Shown one piece after another: positions 4,842 to 9,397 of a stretch of DNA of 9,397 nucleotides. Numbering within the stretch: the first letter of the stretch is position 1; each line of letters begins with the position of its first letter. The notes under the pieces were generated by a model. The model saw only the letters and a program-made list of their open reading frames with translations, had not been told where the DNA came from and made no database searches. The DNA is taken from contig CALELI010000175.1 of NCBI GenBank assembly GCA_937902455.1, positions 1-9,397 of the forward strand. Reading direction: 5' to 3'. The stretch comes from an uncultured Prevotellaceae bacterium. GTDB taxonomy: Bacteria; Bacteroidota; Bacteroidia; Bacteroidales; Bacteroidaceae. The position numbers and the translations under genes are program-made.

Positions 4842-6164
4842 TTGCCTGGGCTTCACCGACCTCAGGTTCCTGTAGTACTGCAGTAGTTCTATCGAATGAA
4901 CGCTCCTGGCAAGGGCCGCCTTCGATTCCTCGCTGACCTTATCCAGGAACGAATCCATGTCAATCAGTCCGTTTTCCAGCCGCGCTTCCTCTATCTGCCT
5001 TATCTCCATTCGGAGTGCGAGCAGTTCTTCATCCTGTTTCAGGGTATTCTTCATCTCCACTATCTGCGAATTTAATGACGCATTCTCAATACTGGTGTTG
5101 AGCAATAGCGACTCACGCTCGATGTCAAGCATACGCATCTCGTTCAGGATTTTCCGAATGTTGTTTTTCTTTGTATAATATGGAGTAAAATCCCATACCA
5201 TCTTAACTCCGAGAGAGAATTCGAGCACAGGCTTATGACTGACTACCGACTTGAAGACATTGCTTCCCGGATATCCATATGACAGGTTTCCCACCATCAA
5301 CACCTTCGGCTTGAGCGAGGCATTCAGCATATCCATGCTCGCCTTGGCTAAATCGGCATGGTCATCGAGCAATTTCATTGCAGGAGAGTCATAGATACTC
5401 TTGCCGTCGCTGTCCCGTAGTTCAGGACACCTGAGTTCCATGGATGTGATGTCCTTGCCGACAAACAGAGAAAGCGAATGCTTATACGCCGAAATATTGC
5501 CTTTCAGGATATTTTCCTGCTGCACAAGGGAAATTATCTCAGCCCGAATCATCTTCACAGAAAGTACACTGCCATTGCCCGACTGCTCCAGGTCCGACAT
5601 TTTCTTCCTGTTCCGTTCCAGCACCTCCATCTGCAGATCCATCTGTTTCTTGCGTTCAGTCAGCAGCAGTATGGAGAAATACAGTTCCTCCACCTTTCTT
5701 TCTACAGCCTCAAGCGACGCACTGACTTCCGACTCCTGTAGTTTCGCCTTTGCCCTCGCCTCGTTTTTCATGGCTGAGCTCATCCCTCCGTCGTAGATAT
5801 TCTGACTGACTTCCACTCCACCGTTATATCCCCAGTGAGTTGGAGAAAGCACACCCCAGTCATTCTGGAACATCTTTCTGTAATATTCTCTCGTCAGTTC
5901 GTCACTGGTGTTCGAATAGAGGTCATTAATGTCGGAATTCTGATTCGCCCAGCCTGCCCCGATACCCAGTTTCACGGAAGGAAGCCACGATTTCGATGCA
6001 TTTGAGAAATCACATTCCTCGGTCATCCTGATTATTTCCAGTTTCCTTATCGCAGGATAGTTCGACCGTGCAAGAGTCACACATTCATCAAGGGTAATTT
6101 CTGCTGCTTGCAAAACTGCGGCAAATACTACTTGCAGAATAACAGTCAGTATCAATTTCTTCAT
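4839..6164 (-). CDS. TolC-family outer-membrane efflux protein
   Basis: TolC-type proteins form a trimeric channel through the outer membrane and a helical tunnel into the periplasm, through which a pump expels its substrate. The 441-residue protein starts with a signal peptide (MKKLILTVILQVVFAAVLQA, cut near residue 20). It continues with the typical ITLDECVTLARSNYPAIRK beginning of the mature outer-membrane-efflux domain. Long, charged coiled-coil stretches appear twice, at about 140-215 and about 340-420, as expected for the two structural repeats. The length fits. The start codon overlaps the adaptor stop by four bases (ATGA, 6161-6164), which shows translational coupling. Together with the adaptor and permeases it completes a tripartite pump. 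The substrate is unknown. The stop codon lies in a heptamer repeat. Confidence 0.93.
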   Translation of the reverse strand: MKKLILTVILQVVFAAVLQAAEITLDECVTLARSNYPAIRKLEIIRMTEECDFSNASKSWLPSVKLGIGAGWANQNSDINDLYSNTSDELTREYYRKMFQNDWGVLSPTHWGYNGGVEVSQNIYDGGMSSAMKNEARAKAKLQESEVSASLEAVERKVEELYFSILLLTERKKQMDLQMEVLERNRKKMSDLEQSGNGSVLSVKMIRAEIISLVQQENILKGNISAYKHSLSLFVGKDITSMELRCPELRDSDGKSIYDSPAMKLLDDHADLAKASMDMLNASLKPKVLMVGNLSYGYPGSNVFKSVVSHKPVLEFSLGVKMVWDFTPYYTKKNNIRKILNEMRMLDIERESLLLNTSIENASLNSQIVEMKNTLKQDEELLALRMEIRQIEEARLENGLIDMDSFLDKVSEESKAALARSVHSIELLQYYRNLRSVKPRQ

Positions 6165-7207
6165 TTCTTACGTCCTCTGATTATAGTATCTTTTGTAATC
6201 TTTCCGCCAATCTCTATATTGATTCCGTCCGAGAGTCCTGTAGTGACCTGCAATTTCTCCCACGTCTGATGCTTCTCATCCTCCGGGTTGGAAGAAAGCA
6301 CATAGACAAATGGTTCTGGATCATAATACACGAACGACTCCTCTATTGCCAGCACGTTGTCCTTACGTTCTAACTCCACCTCGGCATTCGCACTATAGCC
6401 TATACGCAGATGAAAAATGCTTTCGTCAAGAATGTCGGCATAAATCTCAAAAGTGGTGATTCCGTTGATGTATTCGCCCCTTTCTGATATATAGCTCAGC
6501 CTTGCGGGTATTCTGACCTTTTCATCCACGCCAGGGATGATAGTCATTCCCATACCTTCTTTTAAGTGGCTGACATCTATTTCGTCTGCACGTCCGACAA
6601 ATCTCATTGCGTCAGGATTAAGTATGTTACAAATAGGAATTTGCATGGAAACGGAACCACCTTCAACAAACAGCATGTCGCATACCACTCCGTCGGCAGG
6701 TGCTGTAATGACCGTCGTTTTACTGTTTGTGGCTATGCGTGACGATGCGAGTGACAGTTCTCTTTTTGCAATGATAAGAACATTTTTGGCATTCTCATAC
6801 TCCCTGGTGCTGATTGCACCCTTTTCCAACAAATCCTTTGCCCGCCTTTCGTCGCGTTCAGCCTGTTCAAGATTGAGATGAGCATTTTGTTCACGAGCAG
6901 CATATTCTTCTTCAACATTCATCTGTGGAGGAACATCTATCGTCGCCAACGTCTGCCCTTTACGTACATTATCTCCATTCTTCACGTATATGTGTGTCAA
7001 CATGCCTGCGGTATGAGGAAAAACGCTGACTTTCTTATTAGAATCAATGTATCCATGAATCCTTGATGTTCGCACAATGTTTTGTTTTTTGGGATGAACA
7101 CAATCGTATATCTCAGCCTCTGGAGCAGATATTTTCCAAAGACAATAGAATGCAAAAAGCAAAAATACAACTGTAACCGACAGGATAGAAATCGTTTTTT
7201 TGTTCAT
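6161..7207 (-). CDS. Periplasmic adaptor subunit (HlyD/RND-type, MacA-like)
   Basis: The adaptor links the inner-membrane ABC permease to the TolC channel. The 348-residue protein has an N-terminal membrane anchor (hydrophobic residues about 6-26), with no lipobox. A biotinyl-lipoyl half follows, with VFPHTAGMLTHIYVKNGDNVRKGQ. A coiled-coil hairpin rich in Glu, Arg, Lys and Ala spans about 100-160. The second lipoyl half, ITAPADGVV, comes next, and then beta-barrel and membrane-proximal domains. This order is that of MacA and related proteins. The gene starts 15 bp after the permease stop, with an A-rich stretch before the ATG, and overlaps the tolC-family start by four bases. It is lower in GC than radA and fabG, judged by eye. 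Confidence 0.92.
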   Translation of the reverse strand: MNKKTISILSVTVVFLLFAFYCLWKISAPEAEIYDCVHPKKQNIVRTSRIHGYIDSNKKVSVFPHTAGMLTHIYVKNGDNVRKGQTLATIDVPPQMNVEEEYAAREQNAHLNLEQAERDERRAKDLLEKGAISTREYENAKNVLIIAKRELSLASSRIATNSKTTVITAPADGVVCDMLFVEGGSVSMQIPICNILNPDAMRFVGRADEIDVSHLKEGMGMTIIPGVDEKVRIPARLSYISERGEYINGITTFEIYADILDESIFHLRIGYSANAEVELERKDNVLAIEESFVYYDPEPFVYVLSSNPEDEKHQTWEKLQVTTGLSDGINIEIGGKITKDTIIRGRKK

Positions 7208-7222
7208 AATCTTTATTTTTTT

Positions 7223-8440
7223 TTAATCTGGTTTTGATATAAGAGTTGCCACTTCCTTATATATTATTTTCCTAATGCATAAATATCCCGACATTGCACC
7301 TCCTACCACCATGATGGCAAAGACAATGCCGCAAAGCGTGATGGTGAACGCAGGTTTGCCAACCAGTTCAATGCTTATGGTATACTGAAGAGCTATCATG
7401 ACAACAGCAGCGAGGAGAATGGCTACCACTCCTGCGACAACTGAGATAGCCAGTCCTTCCATCACCACCGACCTCACTATGAATTTCGGCGTTGCTCCGA
7501 GGCAGAGCTTGATGCCAAACTCTTCCTTGCGTTCCATGATAGAAACCAGCATCACGTCAAAAAGATTCAGCAGACTGGCAATAATCATTCCTATTCCCAC
7601 GATGAGCGTAAGGTATGCTACTCCGGAAAAAGCATCGTTCCATTGTTGGAAAGTCTGGGTGAAATCTACCACGTTCACTTCGTAGCCCTTGTCTTCCACC
7701 CTGTGAATCTGTTCTATGAATTGCTTGTACTGCCTGCTGTTCTCTCCTTTGACGGTATCAGCAGGCATGAATGCCGACATCAGGATTATTTTCCCATCCA
7801 GACCATACACGATGTCGGCGGTGGTATATGGAATAAGAACCATCTCATCTTCGTTTCCGCATGTATCAATAACGGCAACTGGCTTACATACCACTCCAAC
7901 AATGATATAGGACACATTATCGATTTCCACTACATTGCCGCATGGATTAACGTCTGGTCCGTACAGACTTTCGGCTATGTCCTTGCCCATGACACACACC
8001 TTACGCCTGAGTTCCAAGTCCTTGTCGTTGATAAACCGTCCATGCTTCATGCTAAGCATCATTCTGGGATAATATTCAGTCATCAAAAAGCCTACGCGTA
8101 CGGATGTACTGCGACCATCAGATGTATAGACAAGGCTGTTCTGTGATGACCGGTCGATGCAAAAACACTCAGTATCTGGGAAATGGTCTCTGACTTTCTG
8201 GATGTCTTCGTATTCCATGCTGAAGTTGCCGTCGGTCGTCGCTACAAGGAACGAGATATCTCTTCCCAACGACTTGGCAAGGATTCCATCCATGAATGCA
8301 TTATAGATTCCAGTACTGACGAGCAGGATGAACACGCCAAGGAAGATACCGCCCATGGCAAGAAGTGTGTTTACCTTCTTCTTCCATAGCGTGACGCATA
8401 TCTCACGCAAAGCATTTATGTAACCTATAGTATTTCCCAT
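7223..8440 (-). CDS. ABC transporter permease, MacB/FtsX type (complete)
   Basis: This is an inner-membrane subunit of a type VII (MacB-like) ABC transporter, which moves force into the periplasm to push substrate through a TolC channel rather than carrying it across the membrane itself. The 405-residue protein has the expected four membrane segments: about 25-46, then a large periplasmic domain of about 220 residues, then about 272-297, 325-350 and 366-388. Between the second and third segments lies the coupling region with MERKEEFGIKLCLGA, which contacts the ATPase. No ATPase domain is fused, so a separate ATP-binding protein is needed and is not in the window. Its start shares one base with the stop of the upstream permease fragment (TGATG, 8438-8442), so both were one operon. 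Confidence 0.93.
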   Translation of the reverse strand: MGNTIGYINALREICVTLWKKKVNTLLAMGGIFLGVFILLVSTGIYNAFMDGILAKSLGRDISFLVATTDGNFSMEYEDIQKVRDHFPDTECFCIDRSSQNSLVYTSDGRSTSVRVGFLMTEYYPRMMLSMKHGRFINDKDLELRRKVCVMGKDIAESLYGPDVNPCGNVVEIDNVSYIIVGVVCKPVAVIDTCGNEDEMVLIPYTTADIVYGLDGKIILMSAFMPADTVKGENSRQYKQFIEQIHRVEDKGYEVNVVDFTQTFQQWNDAFSGVAYLTLIVGIGMIIASLLNLFDVMLVSIMERKEEFGIKLCLGATPKFIVRSVVMEGLAISVVAGVVAILLAAVVMIALQYTISIELVGKPAFTITLCGIVFAIMVVGGAMSGYLCIRKIIYKEVATLISKPD

Positions 8441-8786
8441 CAGTGAACTTCTGTGATTTTAAGTTTTACTGCCCTTTTTGCAGGAGCCAACCCTGCCATG
8501 ATACCACTGACGATGGTTGCCAGGATGACACCTGTCAGTATCGAGAAGTCCACTAAGAAACTACCCCAGATGCCACGGTCACCATCCCTCATGGAAGACA
8601 CGGCAGAGTCCAGCAGGTGCAAGGCCCCCTCAGCAAGAAATATCCCAAACAGAGATGAGACCGACATGATAACGACAGATTCACAAACCACCAATGCAAA
8701 TATATTCGCATCGGATGCGCCCATCAGTCGTCGGAGCACAATTTCGTATGTCCTTTCACGAACGGAAATGAACAAGATGTTACTTA
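8440..8786 (-). pseudogene. ABC permease (FtsX/MacB type), 5' part lost to IS insertion
   Basis: Only the C-terminal ~115 residues of a second permease are present. They begin inside the second membrane segment (SNILFISV), keep the coupling motif RERTYEIVLRRLMGAS, two further membrane segments and the closing GLAPAKRAVKLKITEVH. The family needs about 400 residues. The homology stops at about 8786, where an IS5-like element begins. The frame stays open for a few codons into the element, up to a TTG at 8803-8805, but those residues are not native. The missing first ~290 codons may lie on the far side of the element, outside the window. The fragment lacks the first membrane segment and the periplasmic domain, so it should not work by itself. 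Two permeases before one adaptor suggest that the pump used a heterodimer. Confidence 0.85.
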
Positions 8787-9397
8787 GAAGCTGTTTAAAT
8801 TTCAATCGTAGATTTTGTTATACATGAGTCGGCAGAAGGCGAGTTGAACCATCGCCACCCCGGTTTCTGAGTAAAATTCATAGTCCATGGCAATCCTTCT
8901 GAAGTTTTCCAACCACGAGAAAGATCTCTCCACAATCCAGCGCAGGGGAAGGACCGAGAATTTTTTCGAAGATTCGTCAGGCCTGAGGACGACTTTGAAC
9001 TCGGCACCGAGTTTTGTCCTGGCATCATCAATGAGTTTCTGCCCCTTGTATCCTCCGTCTGCAAGAATCTTCTTCAATCTGGGGAAGCAGCCTCTCATAG
9101 AATCTATAACTGTATGAGCACCTACACTGTCATGGATATTCGCCTCGTGAACGACAACGCCCATCGGGAGTCCAAGTGTATCAACCACAATATGTTCCTT
9201 GCGCCCCTTAATCTTCTTGTTTCCGTCAATTCCACGGTCGGAATCTACGTGATGGGACGACTTGATGCTTCTGGAATCTATGATTCCAAGACTTGGTGTG
9301 TCTTCCCGCCCCATCAATTCTCGGACTTTGACATGAAGTTTATCCATAAGCTCGTCAAAAACACCTTCAAGTTTCCATTTGTTGAAGTAGTAGAAAA
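8787..9397 (-). mobile_element. IS5-family insertion sequence, one end in the window
   Basis: One end of an insertion sequence lies near 8787, where the permease reading ends and GAAGCTGTTTAAATTT begins. Such GAxxCTGTTTAAA-like ends are known from the IS427/IS1031 groups of IS5. The transposase stop (8802-8804) lies 15 bases from this end, as usual for compact insertion sequences. The trinucleotide TTA at 8784-8786 (TAA on the minus strand) is a likely target duplication, but the other end is outside the window, so neither the duplication nor the terminal repeat can be confirmed. The element continues past 9397. Confidence 0.85.
8802..9397 (-). CDS. IS5-family DDE transposase, 5' end outside window
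   Basis: The visible ~197 residues are the catalytic half of a DDE transposase that cuts and moves the insertion sequence. Counted from the internal Met at 9347, the first Asp is D24 in GIIDSRSIKS, the second D97 in ILADGGYKG, and the Glu E140 in RWIVERSFSWLENFRR, which matches the IS5 RWxVERxFxWL pattern. The following RRIAMDYE is also typical. The frame is open without a stop from 9347 to the window edge (reading FYYFNKWKLEGVFDEL), so the real start lies outside and the Met at 9347 is not it. No frameshift or stop is seen in the visible part, so the element may still be active. Many IS427-type elements make the protein by a frameshift; this cannot be checked here. Confidence 0.92.
   Translation of the reverse strand, partial: FYYFNKWKLEGVFDELMDKLHVKVRELMGREDTPSLGIIDSRSIKSSHHVDSDRGIDGNKKIKGRKEHIVVDTLGLPMGVVVHEANIHDSVGAHTVIDSMRGCFPRLKKILADGGYKGQKLIDDARTKLGAEFKVVLRPDESSKKFSVLPLRWIVERSFSWLENFRRIAMDYEFYSETGVAMVQLAFCRLMYNKIYD

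Noticed and set aside
8803..8805. TTG as a start codon for an independent 121-residue permease
   Set aside because: The first residues come from the insertion-sequence end and the product would lack the first membrane segment and periplasmic domain. It is a truncated gene, not a small protein.
8795..9064. 89-residue open frame in the transposase region on the same strand
   Set aside because: It is an alternative frame within the transposase, whose DDE motifs lie intact in the other frame.

Overview
The window looks like chromosomal DNA from a member of the Bacteroidales, most likely Prevotellaceae. Three things point there: a TAnnTTTG-type -7 promoter box upstream of the regulator gene, little Shine-Dalgarno use, and AT-rich intergenic spaces filled with 7-bp tandem repeats between C-ending, moderately GC-rich genes. 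The genus is an inference; there is no rRNA or other marker gene.

Left part, plus strand (70-3094): radA (DNA repair/recombination ATPase), then a TetR-type regulator with its own promoter, then fabG (3-oxoacyl-ACP reductase of fatty acid synthesis). A 14-bp near-dyad sequence occurs both in front of tetR and at the fabG start. This suggests that the regulator controls itself and fabG.

Right part, minus strand (9397 down to 3192): reading in the direction of transcription, an IS5-like insertion sequence runs off the window edge and has cut off the 5' part of an ABC-transporter permease (FtsX/MacB type). Behind it come an intact second permease, an HlyD/RND-type periplasmic adaptor, a TolC-family outer-membrane protein, a cyclophilin-type peptidyl-prolyl isomerase lipoprotein and a short RluA-family pseudouridine synthase. 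Permease, adaptor and TolC genes overlap or lie within 15 bp, so they form one operon for a tripartite efflux or secretion pump. The matching ATPase is not visible and would lie beyond the insertion sequence, if present.

The most unusual structure is in the intergenic DNA. A compound repeat (arms of TTTACCA/TGGTAAA heptamers around a unique core, 90 bp identical in both copies) fills the tetR-fabG gap and, inverted, the PPIase-rluA gap. It has the same orientation relative to transcription and almost the same distance from the flanking stop codons. The copies differ in length by 21 bp, exactly three heptamers. Between the convergent fabG and rluA lies a 32-bp perfect inverted repeat built of another heptamer (GTTAACA). 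A third heptamer (TTCATTA-like) sits at the end of the tolC-family gene. Two genes, rluA and the tolC-family gene, take their stop codons from these repeats.
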